Shown here in pieces: positions 35,625 through 46,556 of a stretch of 64,000 nucleotides of DNA. Below the pieces are notes generated by a model. That model ran no database searches. It saw nothing but the letters and a program-made list of their open reading frames with translations, and had not been told where the DNA came from. Every line of letters starts with the position of its first letter. Positions within the stretch are counted from its first letter, which is position 1. Position numbers and translations under genes: made by a program. The stretch lies in contig JAKJHU010000037.1 in assembly GCA_022316685.1 (NCBI GenBank), forward strand, positions 1,041,792-1,105,791, given 5' to 3'. The DNA is from Progne subis subis. Lineage: Eukaryota > Chordata > Aves > Passeriformes > Hirundinidae.

Positions 35625-35689
35625 ACATAAATGCTCTTCAGACACTTTTTTGTCTGTTTAGGCAAATTGTGTACTTTTTCCCTCTTGGA

Positions 35690-35940
35690 ATGCGGTCAAA
35701 AAAGCTTTCAGAAACATCTTCCAAGTGGGCTGTTCTCAGGTGGGGGAGGAAGGAGAGCAGGTGGCTGCTGCAGCAAACACATGCTGTTATTACCTGTAGG
35801 AGGTTTGCCCAGGGGGTCTGTCCCCACCTGTGAGCCCAGGGGTGTCGTGGGGATACTGCTTTGGGAATGGCACATGATTCTTGGCTGCAGGATGGCACCA
35901 CAGCTGCCACGTTTTGGCTTGGGAGCCTGAGCTGGTGGTG
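35690..35940. other. Locally G-rich stretch between the direct repeats
   Basis: The plus strand is rich in GGGG-type runs (near 35742, 35814 and 35840) within AT-rich surroundings. Short openings exist on both strands but none shows a domain. It lies inside the interval bracketed by the direct repeat pair. Confidence 0.4.
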
Positions 35941-36016
35941 TGAGGAACAGAAATGAAAAAAAATAATGCAGATGGCTTTTATCTACAGCAATGAAAACAT
36001 CTTAAGTTTGTCCACT

Positions 36017-36030
36017 GTTTCCATGGTGAC
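36017..36030. promoter_or_regulatory. RFX X-box-like palindromic site
   Basis: GTTTCCATGGTGAC matches the X-box form (GTTNCC, 2-base spacer, GGNNAC) bound by RFX winged-helix factors, which are best known for ciliary-gene promoters and MHC class II promoters. Both half-sites are present around a CCATGG centre. A further GGTAAC half-site lies near 36054. I see no adjacent gene start, so a distal regulatory role or chance are the options. Confidence 0.45.
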
Positions 36031-36230
36031 CATGCCATCATATAGTCTCCCCGGGTAACAGGCAGGAGGCGGAGAATGCTCAGAGTCTTGAAATATATAA
36101 ACCAGCATATTCTTATGAGAAATTGTTTTGCTCAAAAAGCAAATAGATGAGGGTGTTTTTTGTAGAACTGCATCTGTGCTTGCACTTGTGCAATCTCAGA
36201 ATGACAGTGGCTGTGTTGATGGGGCTGTCA

Positions 36231-36316
36231 GCTATTCAAAAAGCTGTGTATGAGAAGTAAGCCCTTGTCGCATCAGGGGGAATTATTCAGAGGCTTGTGA
36301 CACCTGGGTGAAAAGC
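36231..36316 (+). repeat. Direct repeat, copy 2 of about 85 bp
   Basis: This is the second copy of the repeat at 35541-35624, in the same orientation, offset by 690-693 bp. The similarity does not clearly extend beyond either end. Confidence 0.9.
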
Positions 36317-37619
36317 TGATCTGCACATTAAATCCTTGCAGTTTTTGGTGTAGTGCATGCATATCCTGAAACTGGGTGACTGTGAACCACCTGCATTGGA
36401 GGGCTTCTCTGCAATTTTTGTTGTTGGTGTGTACTCAAAAGATGCCCAGCTCTTGCATGTTGATCAATTATTCTGTAGTATTGTTTGCTTCAGTTTTGTG
36501 TTTCAAAGAAAAGAAAGGGAAAAGCAAACTAAATAAAGGTTGGGGGGAGGAGAAAAAAAAGCAAGGAAAAATTATATTTTCTACTGACAGGACTAGAACA
36601 GCAGGGGAGCACTGCCTAGGTGCTGGCTGCTGCACTCTGAGCTGTGGAGGAGACCCTTCTGCTGCACACTCTACCCCTATCAGGGAAAGGGGTGCAACTA
36701 GGAAATTTCCAGGGGAGCCTGGTGAGAGAAAATGGAGGAGTAGTTATGCATGGCAAACAAGGAGCTCTGCTCAGTGGAGAAGGCCAGAACAGGCTGGACT
36801 TGGAGGTTTTCACCTTGGGACCCCAAACTGGCTTTAGTCACTTCACCGTGTGACCCTGTTGTCTCAACTCCTTTGCAATCCCGTTCCTCTGTCCCTTTCT
36901 TCTTGCAGTTAGAGGTAGGAGGGGTGAGGGGTATGACTAAACCTTATGCCATTGGATTTTTCAGTTTGTTCTTGCTCTACTTGACTTCGGTTACCCTCTG
37001 TCCTGGCTTGCCCTTGCAGGTGGCAGCTCAGGTGGCCCAGTTCCTGGGCACGAGGCATTCCTATTCAGCTGGGAACCTAGGACACTCTGGGAATGTGTGA
37101 AAAGCTGGTTTTAATTTGCATGAAATGATAATATACATACATAAATATGCTGTGCATATTTACCATCTGCATCTGCAAGACTCATCTGTACTGTATCTAA
37201 TAGATTTTGTACAGAACTGGTAAATTTTTGCCTTTTAAAGGCAGACTCAAAGGAAATGCTTCACTTGTGCTTCCTACAAAGCTAAGGCAAAAAAAGATGA
37301 CGTGGGAATCTGCAGCTTCAGCAACTCAACTGCCATGGACCCAGTGGCCAGTGTTGACTGGGGCTGAAACACTTTGACCTTCCGTTACTCCAAAAATCCC
37401 GTTATGGGTAAGGAGGATGCATGTAAGTAAGCAAGTAAGCATATACTTTATATTCATAAAGTCAAGCATTTATTTGTAATAAAATGGAAAGATCATGAAT
37501 CTAATTATTTTTATTTGAGAAAAACAAGTCTAACAATGCCATTAAAATTTTCACAGACAAATCTTTTGGGTTTTGTCCCATTCCTGGTGTTATGCTACCC
37601 CACACATTCTTCCTCTGGG
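36317..37619. other. Unique noncoding DNA, G+C-richer at 36600-37080
   Basis: No gene is recognised. Overlapping openings of up to 153 codons at 36376-36837 and 116 codons at 36750-37100 lie in different frames and show no domain. Confidence 0.45.
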
Positions 37620-37829
37620 TTCTGAGGTTGAACAACCATGTTGATCCAGCAGGATCTACTGTTAGTAAACCCATTCTGTCACTTGCTCTTTCATGTGCCC
37701 AGAGATGTGTTTCAAGAGGATTCACTTTGTTATTTTCCCAGATTGGGGTCTGTGCTTCACTTTTTCACTTTTTTCAGGATCTTCAACCTTGTTCCAGGGT
37801 CGTGACAGCCAATGCTCCAGCTGATTATT

Positions 37830-38159
37830 TTATGCCCACCTGGTTCTTCCTGTGTTAGTGAATTGCAGGTCCTGCTGTGCATCACATCTGGTTGGCCCAT
37901 CCTGTACCAGTGTCGACAAGTTATCTCTAAATCCTCCGAATATCTCTCTCAACTGCTTGTGCCCTGCCATGTCGCCTTTGCTGACTGCCATGTCGCCTTT
38001 GCTGAAGATGTCAGGGCAGTTATAGACCCCAATGAGAACAAGGGTCTGATCCAGAGACTTCCTTTGTTTAAAGAAATCTTCCTCAACTTCCTCACTTTGG
38101 TGTGATGTGGTACGCACATTCCGTATCCTGTAGAAAACTCCATGCTCTTCCTCTGGCAA
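37830..38159 (-). pseudogene. CR1 endonuclease-domain remnant with 7-residue duplication
   Basis: This 109-codon minus-strand opening matches the end of the apurinic-like endonuclease of CR1 ORF2. 'LVLIGVYNCPDI' stands for the conserved GDFNHPDI block. 'AGHKQLREIFGGFRDNLSTL' and 'DGPTRCDAQQDLQFTNTG' follow in the family order. The aspartate of the GDFN motif is replaced (GVYN), so it could not be active. A tandem 21-bp duplication (37964-38005) inserts seven residues, seen as 'GDMAVSKGDMA'. The opening survives by chance rather than selection, since flanking ORF2 sequence is broken. Confidence 0.8.
37964..38005 (+). repeat. Perfect 21-bp tandem duplication
   Basis: The unit CTGCCATGTCGCCTTTGCTG plus A occurs twice back to back (37964-37984 and 37985-38005) without mismatch. 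It lies inside the old CR1 endonuclease remnant. Because the copies are identical while the host element is diverged, the duplication must be recent. Confidence 0.95.
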
Positions 38160-38285
38160 CAGGATTTGGGAGGTAGTTTTCTCCTCTGCATTCCAGAGCA
38201 GGCTGCTTCTCCCAAGACTGAGTGCTCCTGCCTGCTGCTAATTTTACTTGTGAGGAACTCCACTGCTATCCTTGTGAGGAATGGC

Positions 38286-39831
38286 ACTGAGACCTTTTCT
38301 GCATGTGTGTAGTGAATCTTCTCCCAGCGGGTCCTGACTTCTGCAGCAGCTGATACCAGTCCTCTGGGTGCTCCCTATGGGTCCCAGAGTTTGATCCTGA
38401 CTAAGTGCAGTCCTTCTCCTTGAGCAGAGGGCATATTACTGTCTGTGTTGCAAATAAGTTGGTCTAGCAGTGCTGAAATTCATCTTTTTCAGCCCATCTC
38501 TATGCTAAAAAAAGCTATGTGGAGCTGTTATCATTAACATTTCACCTGTTTTTCATCTTTCTTTCCTGTCAGCTGCAAACTTTATCAGCAGAGATTTTTT
38601 TTTTTTTTTTTTTTTTTTTTTGAATTTACTCTCAGGAATGGATCTGCCTTCTTGATGACCTTAATCAAAGCAGATAGGTTTGAGATTTGGCAGACTGTTT
38701 GTGTCAAAGCATGACTTGATTGATGGTGTAGCCATTGAAAGTGTGTTCATTACTCAAAACTGGAGGGTTAGATCTGCTTGTCTGGCTCCTAGGTACTTTC
38801 TGGGCACAGAATTTGGCAGCTTGGAGGTTCCAAGGAGATATTCATATGTAGATACACCCTCCCCTAGCCGAACCAACAAAAGATCTGAAACGCAGAATTA
38901 AGCTACAGTTTAAAATCAAGTGATCAACAGAAAACAGCATATGCTGTGACATCCCTAAGGACTTTGGGCAAAAATGGGAGAGTAGAAGAGGTGTGAATCA
39001 TTTTCATACATGAAGAGGAACATAAGTGGTTCTTTGGTTGGTTCCTTAGGTGTTTCTTTGTGGTATCTAAATTACAACCTCTCCTGTTTTCGAGAGTTCT
39101 GGGAATGAGAAAAGCTTGCTGTAAGTCCACAGCAAGTGAGTGTCTCAATGCTTAAAGCCTTGCAGTGGTGATGACTGTCTCCAGTTTTTCGATCTCTCTT
39201 GGTACAGGTCCCGTTACTCCCTTTTGACTTCTCTTCCTTGCTTTAAGTCACCAAATATTGCACAAGATTCATGTTTGCATGAAAAAGAATAATTGAGATG
39301 TAAGAAAGGGGCTTCTTCCAGCCTTCATATGATGATCACTACAGAGTTTATGAGAAGATAGGTGTTATGCTCTGGAGGAAATATGGTGCCTCATATTTTC
39401 AATCAGTAAATCTTAGAGCTAAGGTTGTGCTTGTCTTGCATATTTTATTGTGATGTTCAGCACATGTTGATAATCTGTCACTGGTCATGTTTCCTTGTTG
39501 CTCAGTCTCAGTTGATATCTGTGTTCTCAAGGAGATCTGGATTTTGAAGGACTTAGAGCACTTTGGGAATTAAACTGTAAGGGTGGGAGGAAGGAGGGGA
39601 GGAAATGCTTCGTGACCTCCTGTCCAAGAGTCTTGATAAACACAGTAAATTGGCATGCCACTTCTAAATAACTGTAGCTCTCTCAGGGTACGATAGCATT
39701 TCAGGTGAAGTTTTCATCATTTACTTCTGCAAATAGGCATTGACAAGAGAGTTAAGATTTCAATGTTGTTTTCCAGAAAGTAATGAATTTAGAGATAAGA
39801 TGTGGTGGAAAAACTCTGAGCTTACTCACTG
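38286..39831. other. Unique noncoding DNA with a T27 tract
   Basis: T27 lies at 38595-38621. No gene is recognised, and the first 130 bases may be a continuation of the CR1 fragment. Confidence 0.45.
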
Positions 39832-40060
39832 TTGTGGTTTGACGGGCACGAGCTATCTTGGGGGCAGTGTAAAGAGTTGTTTAATGTCTGTAAAGTTACA
39901 AGAGGAAGGGTTAATAATGCAACTAGAAGGAATTCCACACCGGATCACAATGATCGGCAGGTTTTTATTCAGATGGTATATCAGCTTTGTAGGTTTTACC
40001 TTGTCCTAGTTCACAGTAAGGAAGCTCCTTGGAAAGTTTAATGAGACCTCCCACTGTGGT
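39832..40060 (+). mobile_element. Possible LTR fragment (weak)
   Basis: The segment opens with TGTTGTGGTTTGAC, a start I associate with several avian endogenous-retrovirus LTRs. The sequence after about 20 bases does not follow any LTR I can recall, and no polyadenylation signal, 3' CA end or target duplication is apparent. The call rests on a 14-base match and the right limit is arbitrary. Confidence 0.25.
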
Positions 40061-40924
40061 TATTTTCCTCTCTTTATTTCCGTTTTAAGAGATTCCACAG
40101 AATCAATTAGGGGGGAAGTTGATTTCACTTTCCACACTGTATCAGTGTATCTGCTCAGAAGTGCAAAGCTATAATTTTGCTATTTTATTGTTTTACAAAA
40201 AAGATAAAGCTGTTCAGGATTGTGGTGCTAGTAGCCTAGTGATAGGACAAATAATGGGAAAAGCTCAGCAAGTGTTCAAAGATATCTTACATTTAACTGG
40301 ATTTTTTTTTTTTCCCCCATGGAAAAAATATCTGTGGTATTCAGTAACTGGTAATATAATTGGGGAGAAAAGGAGTAGCCACAGTGAACTTGTCATTAAA
40401 TGTGTACAATCTAATTAAAATTTTGTGGGGGGAAAAAAAAAACAAACCTTCATTAGGCCTGGTATCCTGGAGATTTGAGCCTTCTGTCCCTTTGCCTGGC
40501 CTCTGCATGCACTGTGAAAAATATAATTTCAAGCTTTCTTCACGTCCATTGGGATTTTATCGCTGTTGGGCTATTAGAGCACTGCCAGCCACTTCGTGTT
40601 TCCTTATGCCTTGGGAAGAGGCAGCTGCAGCTTGTTTGGAGTTTGTGTGTGTCCAGACAGTGCCCACTCGGCAGGTGATGGAGCTTGAGGCGCTGTCTCA
40701 CCGTATGCGTTAGAGCGCTCTTGTTTGCCTGTTCCTGCTCCTTGGTAACTAGATTTCATCCAACATAAAAATAATGCCTTAGGGGTTCAGAAGGGTGAAG
40801 GGTTATGAGGATAATGATGGATAGGCAGAAAACATGTGGTACATTCTAAGGGTCACTCAAGAAGTGAAAAGCAAAGCAAGATGTGGTGTTTCCCCAAGTT
40901 TTAGGATTCTGTACCTGGGCATTA

Positions 40925-40960
<36 letters not shown>

Positions 40961-43663
40961 GGCTATCGGTAAGAAAACCCTCCTAGTGTGTAATGCCTGT
41001 AATACATTCAGTCTAGGGGAAAATCAGTGCTAACACTTCTGGTACGGATTGACAGATTTGATCCTCAGGGAAGATTTGGACCTGCTAGTTTGGGGAACAG
41101 AATAATCCTTTCTGATTTCAGTCATAGTCAGCACAAACACAGAATTTGTAAATAATAACAGAAATAATAAACAGTATGGAGGAGGGAGATATAACACTGA
41201 AAAGAAAACAGACCACAAGGAAATAGTGGTAAATTTTAAATTCATCTTACAGTGAAAGGAAGAGTTACAACCAACAGTTTAGGGTAATTCTTGAAAAGAA
41301 TGAACCTACTGAAGACTGTTGATAGGGCAAAATTTACAGAAAAAATAGTAGGAATTTGTACTGTACGGTACCTAAAGTGTTAATAGAAGTGATATAAATG
41401 CATTTCTAAAATTATACATTTATGAAGAATGTCAGTGGTGCTGCATGGGTTTTTAGCAGGGTTGACTTCCTTTCATATTTATAAACCTTGCCTTCTTGCG
41501 TGGTCTCTAAAGTAATTTAAAATTCCATATTTGCATATTTATTTCTTAACCCTAATATAGTAATAAAATGTATAACCGTCTCCATTTGATTATGTATCTC
41601 ATGCTTGATTTTAAATTAAAGGGAGAGAACCAATTCATTAAGCTATAAGCTCTGACAACTACAGGGATTTTTAAAAATTAATTTTACAGTAAGTGAAATT
41701 TGGTTTTGTATTTGTTAATTTACTTATATTTTTATATGATAATGAAATATTTTCAGGTTGGGGGTTTTAATTTTTTTTTCTGTGTGTGTAAAGAACCAGT
41801 ATCACATGTACACCAGGTAACCATTTCAAACATGAGTTTGAATTCTGCAAGAATTGCCATGTCAGTTCTTCATTAATATATGCTTCTATGAAGCTGCTTT
41901 CTGATATAGGACATGTGCATATTGTTCCCCAGGATGAAGCATGAAGGAAAGACCCCTCTCCATTTACAAATCCCTCTGAAATTGTTAATAAATAATAACT
42001 CGCTTTGTAGGGGGAATGTGCACTATATAATAACGTGTATTCAGCCAATCAATTCTGTGATTATAACTGGTCGTATAAATGAGATTTTTCTAGAAATAGA
42101 TTATTACCAGGAGACAAAACAAGAGGAGTGTTTCCTCCATCAATGAGATTTCAGTGTCCATAAGAACACATCTTGTGGAAAGATTTATATGACAGCCATA
42201 GTAAGTGTAAAATGAAATAAATGCTAATGTTGTACATATCTAATTCATCTATATGATCTCCATATGGAAAACATTCAGTAAAAATGCTCAATTAATAATA
42301 CTGACACTTCTGCACAGAAGGCAAGACTGAGTAATTTGGGTGGTTTTCTTGTTTGCAGTGTATTGCGCTTATTCTGTTTAGGGGGGAAAAAAGAGAATTG
42401 TGTTTAAACCCTGATATACTTGAATCATGCAAATCACTTAAGGATTTAAATTGCTTTTACAGATAATGAACACAGTCTAATAAGTGATGCTTTAAAATTA
42501 AATCAATCAGTTTAAACTTCAGCATTTATGTAGCATTTTATTGGCATCAGTCTATTAAAAAATTTACATTCCAACATTGTCCTCTCAGTCTCTAATTTTT
42601 CCATTTCATGCCCTCTTCTTGTGTCAGGGATATTAATCACCCTGAATGTCTTTGAATTCAGGTTTCCGCTTGACATGATTCAGAAATATTATTAATATAT
42701 GTGAAAGTGTGACATTCTTCACATATTGGTTCAGCTCTGATCTGCTTGGTATATCTATACAGTCTGAAAGATACTTCAGAATGATTGCTTTAAAAAGAAA
42801 GTCATTTCCTATCTCCAGGGTTGCAATGAAAATCACTAGCTGTGATATAAAAATCTTCTGTTAAGGGTAGAATAGTCGAAATATTCCAGATGCTCAAAAC
42901 TGAATGTGGAAATAAAAATTTTCAGGACTTTAAGTTCCTTGTGTATTTTAATTCCATCCAGACATAGTGGGCGAAGAAACAGGACTACTCTCTACCTTTT
43001 ATTTTGTGGGATAAATAAGTCAAGCTAATATTTAACCTTCCCCTAAGACAGGCTTCAAAAATAACAGTAGTAATGGGAATGGAAAGTCTTTCTCTGCGTC
43101 TGTTGCACAATAAATTAATCATTTTCAAATGTTATGATTCAAGATGCACATGACAGTCCTTTTTGGGTTATTTGCTCTGTCTGGAAAAATTTTGGTAGGT
43201 AATTTTTAAAACTGCACTTGATATTTTAACTGTGATATTTGAATATTTACCCCTCAGTTTCCAACCGATGAACTCCAGACTTGACATGTACTTCTGTTTT
43301 CTGTCTAGTCCTAAGTCTTAATATTTACATGTGTCCAATATCTAATGTATTTAGTGCTCTCAGCGTCTACCTCAAACAGGACCTCTGCTTTAAGGATATT
43401 AAGGATATTTGCCCATTCTAGTATGTCTTTAAGAAACTAGAACTCCCATTATTCATAACAGAATTTTGATAGAGGAAAAAGAAAGCTAGAACTAGAGGCA
43501 GATGGAAACAGTGTGTTATGTGTGGAACTAGAGACTTGCTGATGGCAAATGCTGAGCATAGGGACTGGGAAAGAAGTGACTTAGAAATATGAAAGTTGTA
43601 TTTCTAAGAAATGTTTTTGGTTTCTGGTGTTTTGGAAATTTTCAGAGGTAGCAAAAAAAAACT

Positions 43664-43696
<33 letters not shown>

Positions 43697-46424
43697 ATAG
43701 AGGCCTAGCCTAGTGATGATCAATTTGGAGATGTAGAAGAAAGAAACATCTCTAAGACTTCTGATAACGTGTATTTGATACTTTAAAAATGTCTAGCTGC
43801 AATTTCTCATTTCCACTATGTGGAAGCCCTTAGGTTCATGCCTTGGTTCAGATATTTTTAAGACTGCAGCAACTACTTCTGTCTTGCAAATGTGTAGTGT
43901 CACATATTGAGTGACATGGACTGACCTGGGCCTTTCTGCATCTATAGTGTTTCCAGTTTTATAAAGACATAGTCAGGAATGCTGCTTCAGATCTACTTAC
44001 TGAAGGAACAAAATGAATCTTAATAGTGTGCCAGGATAGGAGGAAGGTTGTAATTTAGGGACCAAAAAAGCAAACGAAGAAGTGTTAATTATCTCATCCC
44101 GTTGTACATTTATCAATTTCTAACTGGGCACTATAGTTTTAATGTACAAAAGAACTCTGTCCCTGTTCCATTTTGTTACCTAATGCCAATTCATTGGTAT
44201 GACTGTGGTCTTTTGTCATAGAATAACCTCAGAACCACTTTTTGTGAGCACACTGAAAACCATTTTTTCAGTTTTTTTAAATCAGGATGTTTTAATCCAA
44301 ATGAGTAATGAGATGGTTTAATCTTATTGCGAAGTCATGTAAAGAAAAAAATTACATTTTCAACTATAATGAAGCAGTTTAATTGTGTTATCTTGAATAA
44401 CACAGTACAAGGTAAAATTAAGTTTTTCCTAAAAAACCCCTGTTCATTAAGCATTTTTTTTTTTCCTGACAAGTGACAAGAATGGGAAATGTCTTTGCCC
44501 CTCTCTTTCTGATGCAGCAGCAATAGATTTATGTCTTTTAAGTTGTTTTGATGCCTAGGTTCTCTAACTATTCTTATTTTCCATGATATAAATACTAATC
44601 TTGAGTTATGGGACAGATGTATGCTGTTAGATGAATAGCATCAGAAGTGTGTTTTTAAATTTTACAGAGTGTAAGCTTCATGTAAAAGTCAAAAGTAAGA
44701 TTCTGCTCCAACACTTTCAAAACAAACTTAAAATGTCATTTAGACCTAAAACAAAAACAAAAAAGATGCTCTTGTGAAAAGAATGAAGAGAGATATTTTG
44801 GGCATTTTAAAGTGAAATAACTGACATTGGTATGCATTACTGATAAGCTTATGATCAATTTTGGGGGGGGAATGACAACAGGAATGAATCTACCATAGTG
44901 TAGAACTTGGAAGTGGGGGTTACAGAAGGGTGATAATCACAAGTCAGAAGTAGCAGGCACAGATAACTCAGGCACAAACTTGTTTTTCAGGTAAATGGTG
45001 CTGGATACAAGGCTACAAATTGAGGTTTTGTTCCATTTGGTAAAATGCATGTCAAACTGCATGTTTGACGTGCAGTTTCCTTGCCCCTGGGTTCCCTACC
45101 TGACCTCTTACTAGTAGTGATAGATCTATGCCAAGTTCTAACCTCTAGTTTAGTGTTGTATAAAGTGCTTACTATGTACTTATATACCTTAATATAATTT
45201 GGACATGATCCAGTTAATTGTAATGACGAAAAACAGTTTCTGTGTAACATGGTCCTCTGAGGGTGTTGAGGACTGAAGCATGTCAAACATATTCACCTTC
45301 TGTGTTGGTTGCTGTTCTGCATTGGGGTGTTGGTGGATCCAAGCATCGCTACAAACTGAAGGAGATGAGACACAGCTATGACAAATTTCTCTACAGAGCT
45401 TGGCTGACAAAAGAGTCTTCTCCATTTCCTATCCCGTTTTCCCAACCTTTGTGATGGCCTGCTTGTACCTGGCTCCGGGGAACTGAGTTTCACATTGATA
45501 TTTATAAAGGGAAGTAACTTGTTTGAGTAAATGGAGATAATGGCAATGTTGTTAAGATTTTCATAAATTCATCAAATTCAGCAACAAAGTATACTTTTTC
45601 TTTTACTAGAAAAAGGGTCACCACTAGTGTGCAAATAGGCCAGAGTTCCACTGAGTGGTATATTCATGTGGCTGCCCTTCAGGGTGAACAAGCACGCAGA
45701 GGTCAGTGCATCTGTTCAGTGCTCAAACAAGATCAGAGCGATGCCATTAAGAGAAATAGTGGTGTTCATCAATTTTACTCACTTAAATCTATTTGATATT
45801 ATAATTTGTTTTCTGCAGTCTCCTAGAGTTAACCTACTTTATTTCCCTTGTGTGTGCCTGGCAGCTCCAGAGCTAAGTGCCTGAACCATATGTTCGAGAG
45901 CCGTGTGGTGATGCTGAGGCATCAGCCGGGTGGGAGAGGGAGTGGTTGGAAACGAGGCCAACGCAGCCTTGGGAAAAGGGGCGAGGAGGCATTTGGAGGA
46001 ACATTGTCTTACCTTCTACTTAGATCCAAAATACAAATGTTTTTGAGACAGCCTGTTTGACAGGTAATTCTGGGGCTGAGGCTGAGAGTTGCTCACTGAA
46101 AATATTCTGTGTTTCTCATTGAGAACTGCTCTGGTAAAAGCAATACGTTTGCGGGATCTGTTGTCAGGGAGGAATGCACTGTCCAAAACTCTGTGTTTCT
46201 GTCTTTAATTTTAAGGATTAACGGATAGATGGCTAGGTCTGCTCAAAAGATTAACGTAGAATTAATGTATTGCATATGTATAATGTTAATCAGTACAAAT
46301 TCAGGTTTAATTTTATAAAATACTGACCACCAGCTTCAGCATGTCGTAATACTGTGCCCTTGTTTTGTACAGCATCTATCGTTAGCTAACTTGCTAAATG
46401 TCTTACAGGATTAAATGGCAAATA
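40061..46424. other. About 6.4 kb of unique, mostly AT-rich noncoding DNA
   Basis: No gene or transposon is recognised. Homopolymers lie at 40934-40960 (T27), 43663-43687 (T25) and 44863-44870 (G8). The stretch 41400-42600 is repeat-free and rich in TAAT/ATTA cores, with an ATTTGCAT octamer at 41529-41536, and resembles the block at 12.1-13.6 kb. A nested inverted repeat lies at 45051-45078. Confidence 0.45.
45051..45078. repeat. Nested, mutually exclusive hairpins
   Basis: GTCAAAC (45051-45057) pairs with GTTTGAC (45063-45069). Alternatively AAACTGCA (45054-45061) pairs with TGCAGTTT (45071-45078). Both stems are perfect (7 and 8 bp) but share bases, so only one can form at a time. Confidence 0.85.
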
Positions 46425-46556
46425 GTGTGTTGGTTTGGTTTTTTGTGTTTTTTTTGTTTGGTGTTTTTTTTTTTTTTTTTTTTGGTGGTTTTTTTTTTTT
46501 TTGGTGGTTTTTTGGGGGTTTTTTTTGTTTGTTTGTTTTTTGTTTGTTTGTTTTTT
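46425..46556 (+). repeat. 132-nt T/G-only tract
   Basis: The plus strand contains no A or C for 132 bases. It is made of T-runs broken by GG, GTGG, GGGGG and (TTTG)n. Open frames across it are low-complexity artefacts. Confidence 0.95.

Larger units (their letters stand above)
37620..38285 (-). mobile_element. CR1 LINE internal fragment (endonuclease, possible RT piece)
   Basis: The minus strand carries CR1 ORF2 sequence without the 3' UTR. The 37830-38159 part is endonuclease. The 37660-37760 part, plus-strand 'CATGTGCCCAGAGATGTG' and 'TTTCAAGAGGATTCACTTTG', resembles the antisense of a reverse-transcriptase segment that normally lies about 1 kb further on, which implies an internal deletion. 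The boundaries are approximate, and sequence up to about 38420 may still belong to it. Confidence 0.75.

Noticed and set aside
36376..36837. 153-codon plus-strand opening with a hydrophobic start
   Set aside because: It crosses low-complexity purine-rich sequence, resembles no family and overlaps other openings in different frames.
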